This document shows positions 1 through 7,925 of a stretch of DNA of 64,000 nucleotides, piece after piece (position 1 is the stretch's first letter; the number at the start of each line of letters is the position of its first letter). The notes under the pieces are model-generated. The model was not told the origin of the DNA and ran no database searches. It saw nothing but the letters and a program-made list of their open reading frames with translations. The position numbers and the translations under genes were made by a program. The stretch is from Bacillus cereus G9842 (GTDB lineage Bacteria > Bacillota > Bacilli > Bacillales > Bacillaceae_G). The DNA lies in assembly GCF_000021305.1 (NCBI RefSeq), contig NC_011772.1:577501-641500 (forward strand), read 5' to 3'.

Positions 1-1665
1 ATTATCGTTGGAGCAAATCCAACAGAAGGACATCCTGTACTTGCAACGCGTGTAAAACGTGCTCATAAATTACATGACCAAAAATTAATTGTGGCAGACC
101 TTCGTAAACATGAAATGGCAGAGCGTGCGGATTTATTCATTCATCCGCGCCAAGGAACTGATTACGTATGGCTCGCTGGTATTACGAAATATATTATTGA
201 TCAAGATTGGCACGATAAAAAGTTCATAGCTGAAAATGTGAAGAATTTTGATGAATATAGCAAAATGGTAGAAAAGTATACGCTTGATTATACAGAAGAA
301 ATTACGGGGATTTCGAAAGAAAATCTGAAAGAAATGGCTCGTATGGTATATGAAGCAGATGGTACTTGTGTACTTTGGGGAATGGGTGTAACTCAAAATA
401 CTGGAGGAAGTACAACTTCAGCAGCAATTTCAAATCTATTGCTTGTTACGGGTAACTATCGTCGTCCTGGTGCAGGAGCATATCCATTACGCGGACATAA
501 TAACGTACAAGGCGCTTGTGATATGGCAACATTACCAAACTGGCTTCCAGGTTACCAAGCAGTTTCAGATGATGCGCTCCGTGCGAAATTTGAAAAAGCA
601 TACGGTACTACAATTCCGAAAGCACCAGGCTTAAATAATATTGCAATGTTACTGGCGGCAGATGAAGGGAAACTGCGTGGTATGTATGTTATGGGTGAAG
701 AAATGGCTTTAGTAGATTCGAATGCCAACCATGTACAACATATTTTAGCGAATTTAGATTTCCTTGTTGTTCAAGATATGTTCTTATCGAAAACAGCTCG
801 TTTTGCTGATGTTATTTTACCGGCAGCACCAAGCTTAGAAAAAGAGGGAACATTTACGAATACAGAGCGCCGTATTCAAAGATTATATGAAGTATTGAAG
901 CCGCTTGGTGATTCAAAGCCAGACTGGTGGATTTTACAAAAAGTAGCTCGTGCACTTGGCGGGGACTGGAATTATGAAAGTCCAAGTGAAATCATGGATG
1001 AAATCGCATCGCTTGCACCTTTATATTCTCAGGCAACATACGATCGTTTAGAAGGATGGAATAGTTTATGTTGGGGTAGCCATGATGGCAGTGATACACC
1101 GCTATTATATGTGGACGGATTTAACTTCCCGGATAAACTAGCTCGTCTATCATTAGATGAATGGGTACCACCAGTTGTAGCACCAGATGAGTATGATTTA
1201 CTTTTAAATAATGGTCGTATGTTAGAACATTTCCATGAAGGGAATATGACGAATAAATCGGCTGGTATTTTATCTAAAGTATCTGAAGTGTTCGTTGAAA
1301 TCTCGCCTGAACTTGCCCTAGAGCGCAATGTGAAAGATGGTGGTCTTGTAGAATTAGCATCACCATTTGGGAAAATTAAAGTACAGGCACTTGTTACAGA
1401 TCGTGTAACGGGGAAAGAGCTATATTTACCGATGCATGCAACGGTAAATGAAGAGGCAATCAATATTTTAACTGGAACGGCGACAGATCTTTATACATGT
1501 ACACCAGCGTACAAACAAACGATGGTAAAGATGCGTGTACTACGTGAAAAAGGGAATCGTCCGTTACCATCTTCAAACCCGAGAGATAAAAAGCGTAATC
1601 CGCAAAACGGTGTTGAAATCGAGCAAAAATGGCAAAGAAAACAATACGTATCACTTGTGGACTAG
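1..1665 (+). CDS. fdhF: Formate dehydrogenase alpha subunit (molybdopterin oxidoreductase), 5' end outside window
   Basis: The reading frame is open from base 1, so this is the C-terminal 554 residues of a longer protein; the GTG at 91 is internal and not the start. The first visible residues (IIVGANPTEGHPVL) and the later MGVTQNTGGS, RGHNNVQGACDMG-like (here RGHNNVQGACDMA) and NGRMLEHFHEGNMT segments are typical of the bis-molybdopterin guanine dinucleotide domains of YrhE/YjgC-type formate dehydrogenases of Bacillus. The final ~110 residues form the molybdopterin dinucleotide-binding beta-barrel. The family oxidises formate to CO2, often passing electrons through N-terminal iron-sulfur clusters that would lie upstream of the window. 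It is followed 12 bases later by a DUF1641 gene, the usual neighbour. Family assignment is firm; the exact physiological electron acceptor cannot be read here. Confidence 0.9.
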   Translation: MIVGANPTEGHPVLATRVKRAHKLHDQKLIVADLRKHEMAERADLFIHPRQGTDYVWLAGITKYIIDQDWHDKKFIAENVKNFDEYSKMVEKYTLDYTEEITGISKENLKEMARMVYEADGTCVLWGMGVTQNTGGSTTSAAISNLLLVTGNYRRPGAGAYPLRGHNNVQGACDMATLPNWLPGYQAVSDDALRAKFEKAYGTTIPKAPGLNNIAMLLAADEGKLRGMYVMGEEMALVDSNANHVQHILANLDFLVVQDMFLSKTARFADVILPAAPSLEKEGTFTNTERRIQRLYEVLKPLGDSKPDWWILQKVARALGGDWNYESPSEIMDEIASLAPLYSQATYDRLEGWNSLCWGSHDGSDTPLLYVDGFNFPDKLARLSLDEWVPPVVAPDEYDLLLNNGRMLEHFHEGNMTNKSAGILSKVSEVFVEISPELALERNVKDGGLVELASPFGKIKVQALVTDRVTGKELYLPMHATVNEEAINILTGTATDLYTCTPAYKQTMVKMRVLREKGNRPLPSSNPRDKKRNPQNGVEIEQKWQRKQYVSLVD

Positions 1666-1677
1666 GGGGCGGAGATA

Positions 1678-2160
1678 GTGGCGAAAGAAATTACTGTAAT
1701 TAAAAAGAAAGTTGTAACAGAGGAAGAACAGAAACAGCAAGTAGCAGATGAACTTCTAAATGAGCTATCTAATAATCGTGAAGCAGTAGAAGAAACGATG
1801 CAGCTTTTAGCACAGTTGCAGAAGGCTGGTATATTAGATGCGGCAATTAGTTTACTTGCTGCGAAGGAAGATGTTTCAAAAATCGCTGTGGAGCAATTAA
1901 ATCGTGAACCCGTTAAAAATGCGTTAAATAATATGATGGGGGCAGGAGAAGCGTTATCTTCAGTTGACCCAGAAATAACGAAGCAAATTACGTCAAGTTT
2001 AGTTACAGGATTGCAATTTGCAACAGATGAATTAAATTGTGGTAAAAAAACAAAAGTGATGGATTTCTTTAAAGTATTAAAAGATCCAGATATCAATAGA
2101 GCTATTACATTCGGTTTTAGCTTCTTGAAAGCATTTGGACAAGGGCTAGAGAAAAAATAG
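1678..2160 (+). CDS. DUF1641 protein, formate dehydrogenase partner (YrhD/YjgD-like)
   Basis: A 160-residue protein of DUF1641 type. It begins with a GTG at 1678 preceded by a GGGGGCGGAG ribosome binding site and lies 12 bases after the formate dehydrogenase stop, so the two are one operon. It is mostly helical, has a charged N-terminus (AKEITVIKKKVVTEEEQKQQ) and a C-terminal part rich in small and hydrophobic residues ending FLKAFGQGLEKK; there is no signal peptide or clear membrane segment. In Bacillus genomes DUF1641 genes regularly follow yrhE/yjgC, suggesting an accessory or electron-transfer adaptor role, but the biochemical function is not established. A strong terminator follows directly. 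Confidence 0.8.
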   Translation: MAKEITVIKKKVVTEEEQKQQVADELLNELSNNREAVEETMQLLAQLQKAGILDAAISLLAAKEDVSKIAVEQLNREPVKNALNNMMGAGEALSSVDPEITKQITSSLVTGLQFATDELNCGKKTKVMDFFKVLKDPDINRAITFGFSFLKAFGQGLEKK

Positions 2161-2168
2161 AATAAATG

Positions 2169-2200
2169 AAAAAGTGATGGGAAGTAGCCATCACTTTTTT
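2169..2200 (+). terminator. Intrinsic terminator after the formate dehydrogenase operon
   Basis: A 12-bp perfect stem (2169-2180 with 2188-2199, seven-base loop) ending in a T run, starting nine bases after the DUF1641 stop codon. Confidence 0.9.
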
Positions 2201-2315
2201 CATTATATGTATAAGAGTGTTCATGTTAAGCGGAATATATTATTATTAAAAAGATGGATTAGAACTGGAAATATGGAATCCATCTCAAATACCGTTTTAG
2301 AATTTGGAGGAGTAT

Positions 2316-4187
2316 ATGCAACACCGTAAAAAACTATCTATACCAGGAGTAATGAGACATTCCTTTCAAACAGTTAAATTTGCTTTTTGGAATGTATTAA
2401 CTTTTCAACTTGCTTATAAATTATTAGCAGCGATTGTGTTTGTTCCACTATTTGGAATCATTTTTAATAAATTATTGTATTTTGGTGGTTATGCAAATGC
2501 GACAAATGATGAATTATTAGCGTTTTTAAAGACGCCTTATGGCATCTTAGCAATCGTAATTTTGTCATTGTTAGCACTGTTTCTTATCTTTACAGAATTT
2601 GCGGTGCTTATTATTATTTCGTATTTCGCTCATAAAAGACAGAAGGTGAAATTACGTCCGATTTTATATAAAACGGTAACGTATTTACCTACTCTTTTCA
2701 CATATTGCTTACCAGGATTTATTTTATATGCTGTCGTATTGTTGCCTCTTTTAAATATGGGATATGAAACGGCATTAATCCCGCAAATTCAAATTCCTAA
2801 CTTCATTACAGGAGAACTGTTTAAGACAACGATGGGACAAGTTGGTTATTACACGTTCTTTGCTGTAGTCGCGTATATAAATCTTCGATGGATTTTCGTT
2901 CTACCTATTGTTGTTTTAGAGCAAAAATCATTTCGCGTGGCAGCACGTAAAAGTGCAACTTTAGTAAAGGAAAGCTTTTTTAAAGTACTGCTCTTTTTAG
3001 TAGGATTTTTTATTTCAATTGGAATTGTATATGTCGTATTTTTGGGAATATATTTATTGTGCCTATGGGGTGTTTATGAATTTACAAATCCGAAAGGAAC
3101 ATTTGCATTATTAGCAGAATCAACGATTTCTGTATTTTTAACGAGTACATTGTATTTATTTAGTTTTATCGTGACGCCATTTTATATTATGGCGATTACG
3201 CGATTATACTTACAAAAGGTACCGGTTGAAGATGTTTTATTAGAAGAAGGATTAGATTATTCGAAAACGAAAGCAGATAAATGTTTCTTCCAAAAACATC
3301 GTTGGAAATTTATTGGCGTATATATTGTGGGGATTATTACTGCTGGAATGGTTGTTGCCTTCATTGTAACGTTTATTTCAAATTCGTATAAAGAACCAAT
3401 TATTATGGCGCACCGCGGGTATATATCAAAAGGCGTAGAAAATACGAAAGAAGCTGTGCAAGGTGCTATTGATGCAAAAGCAGACTACGCTGAAATAGAT
3501 GTATTACAAACGAAAGACGGTGAACTAGCGGTTATACATGATTTGAAGCTGAAGCGTCTTGCCAATGCCAATGTGCATGTGTCAGATTTAACGATGGCTG
3601 AGTTAAGGCAGCTTACCCTTAGTCAAGATGGACTTTCAGGACAAATAAGTACACTTGATGAAATCATTAAGCTAGCAAATGGCAAAATCAAACTTAATAT
3701 AGAAGTGAAGCTTCATGGGGGCGAAAAAGATTTTGTAAACAAAGTCTTAAAAACGATTAAAGATAATGAATTTGAGAAGCAATGTGTAATTCAAACGTTA
3801 CACTATCCACTTATTAAAGAGTTTAAACGTGCAAATCCAGATATAAAAGTAGGGTATATATTGTATGCAAGTAGAGCTAACTTAAAGAATGTGAAGGCTG
3901 ACTTTTACGTAGCAGAAGAATATATGTTAAATAAGAAATTAGTAAAAGAAGCAAGGAAGTTAAACAAACCAATTTACGTATGGACAGTAAATGATATGGA
4001 AAATTTAAAGGCATATTATAAGTTAAACGTAGATGGTATCATAACCGATTATCCTGAAGATGCACGTGAAACAATTAAGATGTTAAAAGAGCAAGAAGCG
4101 GAAGAAAGTGATCTGTTTGATAAAATTACTGAAACGACAGATGATTTATTTTCTAAGTTATTTATAAGTTACCCAGCTGCTAGCTAA
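2316..4187 (+). CDS. Membrane-anchored glycerophosphodiester phosphodiesterase
   Basis: About 623 residues in two parts. Residues ~1-330 carry six to seven hydrophobic segments of the membrane-anchored GDPD type. Residues ~355-600 form a GDPD TIM barrel that starts at IIMAHRGYISKGVENTKEA, with the family catalytic His-Arg in HRG, Glu-Ile-Asp in YAEIDV and a second His in VIHDLKLKRL. The enzyme family hydrolyses glycerophosphodiesters to glycerol-3-phosphate and an alcohol; the membrane part suggests it works on lipid or lipoteichoic acid breakdown products at the cell surface. The ATG at 2316 is chosen over the TTG at 2304 because GGAGGAG at 2306-2312 would overlap the TTG but is well placed for this ATG. 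The stop codon sits in the loop of the terminator. Confidence 0.88.
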   Translation: MQHRKKLSIPGVMRHSFQTVKFAFWNVLTFQLAYKLLAAIVFVPLFGIIFNKLLYFGGYANATNDELLAFLKTPYGILAIVILSLLALFLIFTEFAVLIIISYFAHKRQKVKLRPILYKTVTYLPTLFTYCLPGFILYAVVLLPLLNMGYETALIPQIQIPNFITGELFKTTMGQVGYYTFFAVVAYINLRWIFVLPIVVLEQKSFRVAARKSATLVKESFFKVLLFLVGFFISIGIVYVVFLGIYLLCLWGVYEFTNPKGTFALLAESTISVFLTSTLYLFSFIVTPFYIMAITRLYLQKVPVEDVLLEEGLDYSKTKADKCFFQKHRWKFIGVYIVGIITAGMVVAFIVTFISNSYKEPIIMAHRGYISKGVENTKEAVQGAIDAKADYAEIDVLQTKDGELAVIHDLKLKRLANANVHVSDLTMAELRQLTLSQDGLSGQISTLDEIIKLANGKIKLNIEVKLHGGEKDFVNKVLKTIKDNEFEKQCVIQTLHYPLIKEFKRANPDIKVGYILYASRANLKNVKADFYVAEEYMLNKKLVKEARKLNKPIYVWTVNDMENLKAYYKLNVDGIITDYPEDARETIKMLKEQEAEESDLFDKITETTDDLFSKLFISYPAAS

Positions 4188-4207
4188 ATGCTAGCAGCTG
4201 TTTTTTT
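4174..4207 (+). terminator. Terminator overlapping the end of the GDPD gene
   Basis: An 11-bp perfect stem (4174-4184 with 4190-4200) and a seven-T tail. The five-base loop holds the TAA stop (4185-4187) of the GDPD gene, so the last four sense codons encode the left arm. Confidence 0.92.
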
Positions 4208-4442
4208 GTGAAAAGAATATATCTCTAAAGTATTGAGTAAAGTAATAACTGTATATGTATACGTTATCGCTTAGGTTTCTTACATTGTTACATTATTGTC
4301 AAATAATAAATGATTGCTGTTTATTTTGAAATAGTATAATAAAAATAGAGTGAAAGATAATGGAATGACACAAAACCCCTAATAGAATCAATGTTTTATA
4401 TATTTACACTATTCTAAATATAAAAACTTTAGGAAAATGGTA

Positions 4443-4456
4443 TGTTAGCGTTTTCA
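4443..4456 (+). promoter_or_regulatory. CcpA cre-like site overlapping the ald -35 region
   Basis: TGTTAGCGTTTTCA fits the cre consensus TGWNANCGNTNWCA at every defined position. It overlaps TTTTCA (4451-4456), which lies 17 bases before TAGAAT (4474-4479), a plausible sigma-A promoter for ald. The rest of the 356-base gap between the GDPD gene and ald (4201-4442) shows only AT-rich DNA with no convincing gene. Confidence 0.6.
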
Positions 4457-4556
4457 TAACTTTTAAGTTATGCTAGAATAAGGACATAAGTTATTAATTA
4501 TTACAAAAAGAAAAAAGAATCTCTTTTTTCTGTTAATTATAAGGGGGCATTTCATT

Positions 4557-5690
4557 ATGCGTATTGGGGTACCAGCAGAAATTAAAAATAACGAAAACCG
4601 TGTGGCAATGACACCAGCAGGTGTTGTACATTTAATTCGTAACAATCACGAAGTATTCATTCAAAAGGGTGCAGGTTTAGGATCTGGTTTCACAGACGCT
4701 CAGTATGTTGAAGCGGGAGCAAAAATTGTTGATACAGCTGAAGAAGCTTGGAACATGGAAATGGTTATGAAAGTTAAGGAACCAATTGAAAGCGAATACA
4801 AACACTTCAGTGAAGGCTTAATCTTGTTCACATACTTACACTTAGCTCCAGAGCCAGAATTAACAAAAGCTTTAATCGAGAAAAAAGTTGTTTCTATCGC
4901 ATATGAAACAGTACAATTAGAAAACCGTTCATTACCATTACTTGCACCTATGAGTGAAGTAGCTGGTCGTATGGCTGCACAAATTGGTGCACAATTCCTT
5001 GAGAAAAACAAAGGCGGTAAAGGTATCTTACTTGCAGGTGTTCCAGGGGTTAAACGTGGTAAAGTAACAATCATCGGTGGTGGACAAGCTGGTACAAATG
5101 CTGCTAAAATTGCAGTTGGACTAGGTGCGGATGTAACAATCATCGACTTAAGCGCAGAACGTCTTCGTCAATTAGATGACATTTTCGGAAACCAAGTAAA
5201 AACTTTAATGTCTAATCCTTACAATATTGCAGAAGCTGTTAAAGAGTCTGATCTTGTAATCGGTGCAGTATTAATCCCAGGTGCAAAAGCTCCAAAACTT
5301 GTAACAGAAGAAATGATTAAATCAATGGAACCAGGTTCTGTTGTTGTAGATATCGCGATTGACCAAGGTGGTATTTTCGAAACAACTGACCGTATTACAA
5401 CTCATGATAACCCAACTTACGAAAAACACGGCGTTGTTCATTATGCAGTTGCAAACATGCCAGGTGCGGTTCCACGTACATCAACTCTTGCATTAACAAA
5501 CGTAACAGTACCATATGCAGTACAAATTGCTAACAAAGGCTACAAAGAAGCTTGCCTAGGTAACTCTGCATTACTAAAAGGTATTAACACATTAGATGGC
5601 TATGTAACATTCGAAGCAGTTGCAGAAGCTCACGGTGTAGAGTACAAAGGTGCTAAAGAATTATTAGAAGCAAAGACAGTATCTTGCTAA
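4557..5690 (+). CDS. ald: Alanine dehydrogenase
   Basis: A 377-residue protein, the usual length for Ald, starting at ATG with AAGGGGGCA just upstream. It opens with the highly conserved [20 protein letters not shown], has the NAD-binding glycine loop [12 protein letters not shown] near residue 172, and the conserved DQGG and [16 protein letters not shown] segments. The enzyme converts L-alanine, NAD and water to pyruvate, ammonium and NADH in the cytoplasm. In Bacillus it lets alanine serve as carbon and nitrogen source and is needed for normal sporulation. A cre-like site in the promoter suggests CcpA control. The following permease gene is separated by 103 bases that contain a hairpin without a T run, so partial read-through into it is possible. 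Confidence 0.96.
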   Translation: MRIGVPAEIKNNENRVAMTPAGVVHLIRNNHEVFIQKGAGLGSGFTDAQYVEAGAKIVDTAEEAWNMEMVMKVKEPIESEYKHFSEGLILFTYLHLAPEPELTKALIEKKVVSIAYETVQLENRSLPLLAPMSEVAGRMAAQIGAQFLEKNKGGKGILLAGVPGVKRGKVTIIGGGQAGTNAAKIAVGLGADVTIIDLSAERLRQLDDIFGNQVKTLMSNPYNIAEAVKESDLVIGAVLIPGAKAPKLVTEEMIKSMEPGSVVVDIAIDQGGIFETTDRITTHDNPTYEKHGVVHYAVANMPGAVPRTSTLALTNVTVPYAVQIANKGYKEACLGNSALLKGINTLDGYVTFEAVAEAHGVEYKGAKELLEAKTVSC

Positions 5691-5739
5691 TAGAAGCATT
5701 ATACAAAACAAAATCGAACAATATATAAAACAACATGAT

Positions 5740-5770
5740 AAGAGCTAAGAGTGAAGATCTCTTAGCTCTT
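5740..5770 (+). terminator. Hairpin between ald and the permease gene, poor T run
   Basis: A perfect 12-bp stem AAGAGCTAAGAG / CTCTTAGCTCTT (5740-5751 with 5759-5770), followed by CTTGGC and not by a T run. It may slow or stabilise transcript ends and allow some read-through to the permease gene; a full terminator is doubtful. Confidence 0.55.
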
Positions 5771-5793
5771 CTTGGCAAAAGGGGGCATACATC

Positions 5794-7209
5794 GTGGCCA
5801 ACCTATTTAAAAAGAAATCCGTTACGCAATTGTTAGGGGAAAGTAAAAGTAAAACTTTGACGAAAACGCTAGGGGCATTTGACCTAACAATGCTAGGGAT
5901 TGGTGCGATAATTGGTACAGGAGTTCTAGTATTAACTGGATTAGTAGCAGCAAGAGATGCTGGTCCAGCAGTTATTTTTTCATTTATGATTGCAGCAATT
6001 GTTTGTGGATTTGCAGCATTATGTTATGCAGAAGTTGCATCTACACTTCCTGTTTCAGGTAGTGTGTACACATATTCGTATGCAACAATTGGTGAGTTTG
6101 TTGCTCATTTAATGGGATGGACATTGTTATCCGTATATGTCGTAACGACTGCCGCAGTAGCTGGCGGATGGACGGGTTATTTCAATAATTTAGTGAGTGG
6201 GCTGGGACTTGAAATTCCGAAAGCGTTGCTAACGATTCCAGCGCAAGGTGGTATGGTAAACTTACCAGCAGTTATTGTTACGTTAGTGATAACTTGGTTA
6301 TTATCACGCGGTACGAAAGAAAGTAAGCGTGTGAATAACATAATGGTATTAATTAAAATTGGTATTGTTGTTTTATTCATTGCAGTTGGTGTATTCTACG
6401 TGAAACCAGAAAACTGGATACCATTTGCACCTTACGGTTTAAGTGGAGTGTTCGCAGGGGGAGCAGCAGTATTCTTTGCTTTCTTAGGATTTGATGCATT
6501 AGCAACTTCTGCTGAAGAAGTAAAAAATCCGCAACGTGATCTACCAATTGGTATTATTGCTTCGTTAGTTATTTGTACAATTATTTATGTTGTAGTTTGT
6601 CTCGTTATGACCGGTATGGTTTCTTATAAGGAATTAGATGTACCTGAAGCTATGGCGTATGTGTTAGAAGTTGTAGGACAAGATAAAGTGGCTGGTGTAA
6701 TTGCAATTGGAGCTGTAATTGGTATTATGGCTGTAATTTTCGCTTACATTTATGCGACAACACGTGTATTCTTCGCAATGAGCCGTGATGGTTTATTACC
6801 AAAATCTTTTGCGAAAATTAACAAGAAGACTGAAGCGCCAACATTTTCAGTTTGGTTAACAGGAATTGGTAGTGCTTTAATTGCTGGATTTATCGATTTA
6901 AAAGAATTGTCGAATTTAGCGAATATTGGAGCGTTATTAACATTCGCCATGGTTGGTGTAACTGTTATCATTCTTCGTAAAACGCATCCGAAATTACAAC
7001 GTGGATTTATGGTACCACTTGTACCGATCTTACCGATTATTTCAATTGCATGTTGTCTATTCTTAATGGTAAATTTACCGTTAACAACATGGATATACTT
7101 TGGTATTTGGTTAGCAATTGGAGTAGTTGTATACTTTGTTTATTCGAAAAAACATAGTCATTTAAAAGACGATAGCAGTTCGCAGGATAATTTAGATCAA
7201 GCTAATTAA
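5794..7209 (+). CDS. APC superfamily amino acid permease (CAT-type, YfnA-like)
   Basis: A 471-residue membrane protein with about twelve to thirteen hydrophobic helices. The first helix carries GIGAIIGTGVLVLTG, the substrate-binding loop of APC transporters, and FFAFLGFDALATSAEEVKNPQRDLPIGI is the conserved cationic-amino-acid-transporter segment. GTG at 5794 is the start, with AAAAGGGGG ten bases upstream. The family imports amino acids by proton or sodium coupling or by exchange at the cytoplasmic membrane. Lying just downstream of ald, alanine or another small amino acid is a reasonable guess, but substrate cannot be read from the sequence. Confidence 0.88.
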   Translation: MANLFKKKSVTQLLGESKSKTLTKTLGAFDLTMLGIGAIIGTGVLVLTGLVAARDAGPAVIFSFMIAAIVCGFAALCYAEVASTLPVSGSVYTYSYATIGEFVAHLMGWTLLSVYVVTTAAVAGGWTGYFNNLVSGLGLEIPKALLTIPAQGGMVNLPAVIVTLVITWLLSRGTKESKRVNNIMVLIKIGIVVLFIAVGVFYVKPENWIPFAPYGLSGVFAGGAAVFFAFLGFDALATSAEEVKNPQRDLPIGIIASLVICTIIYVVVCLVMTGMVSYKELDVPEAMAYVLEVVGQDKVAGVIAIGAVIGIMAVIFAYIYATTRVFFAMSRDGLLPKSFAKINKKTEAPTFSVWLTGIGSALIAGFIDLKELSNLANIGALLTFAMVGVTVIILRKTHPKLQRGFMVPLVPILPIISIACCLFLMVNLPLTTWIYFGIWLAIGVVVYFVYSKKHSHLKDDSSSQDNLDQAN

Positions 7210-7225
7210 AGGGATATAACACAGT

Positions 7226-7264
7226 AAGCCTTGTGCGTCTAGGGAGCGCGCAAGGCTTTTTCTT
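7226..7264 (+). terminator. Terminator after the permease gene
   Basis: AAGCCTTG (7226-7233) pairs with CAAGGCTT (7251-7258), extended by TGCG with CGCG, followed by a T-rich tail. A second, imperfect hairpin flanked by A and T runs lies at 7319-7353. Confidence 0.85.
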
Positions 7265-7401
7265 TTGTTGAAATAAAGGGAACATATATTACTTTGTTGA
7301 ATTTTTATGTCGGAATATGAAAAAAGGGGTGTGCGAATTGTACATCCTTTTTTGTATGAGAATATAGAGGATGCGGAAAATATGTATATGCCTTACTAAA
7401 A

Positions 7402-7500
7402 TGTGAACGAAATGTTCATAAAAAAATTCAGATTTCATTGACACATATGAGCAGGTGCTCATATAATAAGAGTATAAAATATATGAATGATTGTTCATAT
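7402..7500 (+). promoter_or_regulatory. cad promoter with three CadC/CzrA-type operator palindromes
   Basis: TTGACA (7438-7443) and TATAAT (7462-7467) with an 18-base spacer form a consensus sigma-A promoter. Its spacer is filled by a perfect 9-2-9 palindrome, ATATGAGCA-GG-TGCTCATAT (7445-7464). Two further related palindromes lie upstream, TGTGAAC-GAAAT-GTTCATA (7402-7420), and downstream, ATATGAAT-GATT-GTTCATAT (7481-7500). The half-site (A)TATGARC matches known SmtB/ArsR zinc/cadmium operators. The layout predicts repression by the next gene's product. Confidence 0.8.
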
Positions 7501-7524
7501 GTTCAATTAAAGAGGTGAGCTATA

Positions 7525-7902
7525 ATGGCTGGAAATAAAGTAGAAACACCACAAGAGACATGTTCTCAAACGATAATTCATGAAGAAGTTGTTGAGCAAG
7601 TAAAACAAACAATTCCAACTGATGAAAGTTTAAGTAAAGTAGCAGAACTATTTAAAGTATTAGGTGACCGTACACGTACGAGAATATTACATGCGCTATT
7701 TGAAGCTGAGATGTGCGTTTGTGATTTAGCTTATTTATTAGGAATGACACAATCATCTATTTCGCATCAGCTTCGTGTGTTAAAGCAAGCGAAACTTGTA
7801 AAGAATCGTAAAGAAGGAAAGGTTGTTTATTATTCGTTAGCTGATCAGCACGTAATTCATATCTTCGAGCAAGCGTTTGAGCACGTAAACGAAGAAGAAT
7901 AA
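7525..7902 (+). CDS. cadC: ArsR/SmtB metal-sensing repressor, CadC/CzrA-like
   Basis: A 125-residue winged-helix repressor. The DNA-binding segment is CDLAYLLGMTQSSISHQLRVLKQAKLV (residues 66-92). Metal ligands of CadC are kept: Cys64 and Cys66 in MCVCDLA, with Cys13 in the N-terminal arm, and the alpha-5 set Asp107, His109, His120 and Glu123 with the same spacing as Asp101/His103/His114/Glu117 of Staphylococcus CadC. Such proteins release DNA when Cd, Pb or Zn binds. The gene lies 23 bases before the P-type ATPase gene it presumably controls and behind three operator-like palindromes. Start ATG follows AGAGGTGAG. Confidence 0.9.
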   Translation: MAGNKVETPQETCSQTIIHEEVVEQVKQTIPTDESLSKVAELFKVLGDRTRTRILHALFEAEMCVCDLAYLLGMTQSSISHQLRVLKQAKLVKNRKEGKVVYYSLADQHVIHIFEQAFEHVNEEE

Positions 7903-7925
7903 AAAGAACGCGAGGAGGGAGAACG

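Noticed and set aside
7289..7498. 69-codon minus-strand ORF upstream of cadC
   Set aside because: It overlaps the cad operators and promoter and has no recognisable feature; operators explain the sequence.
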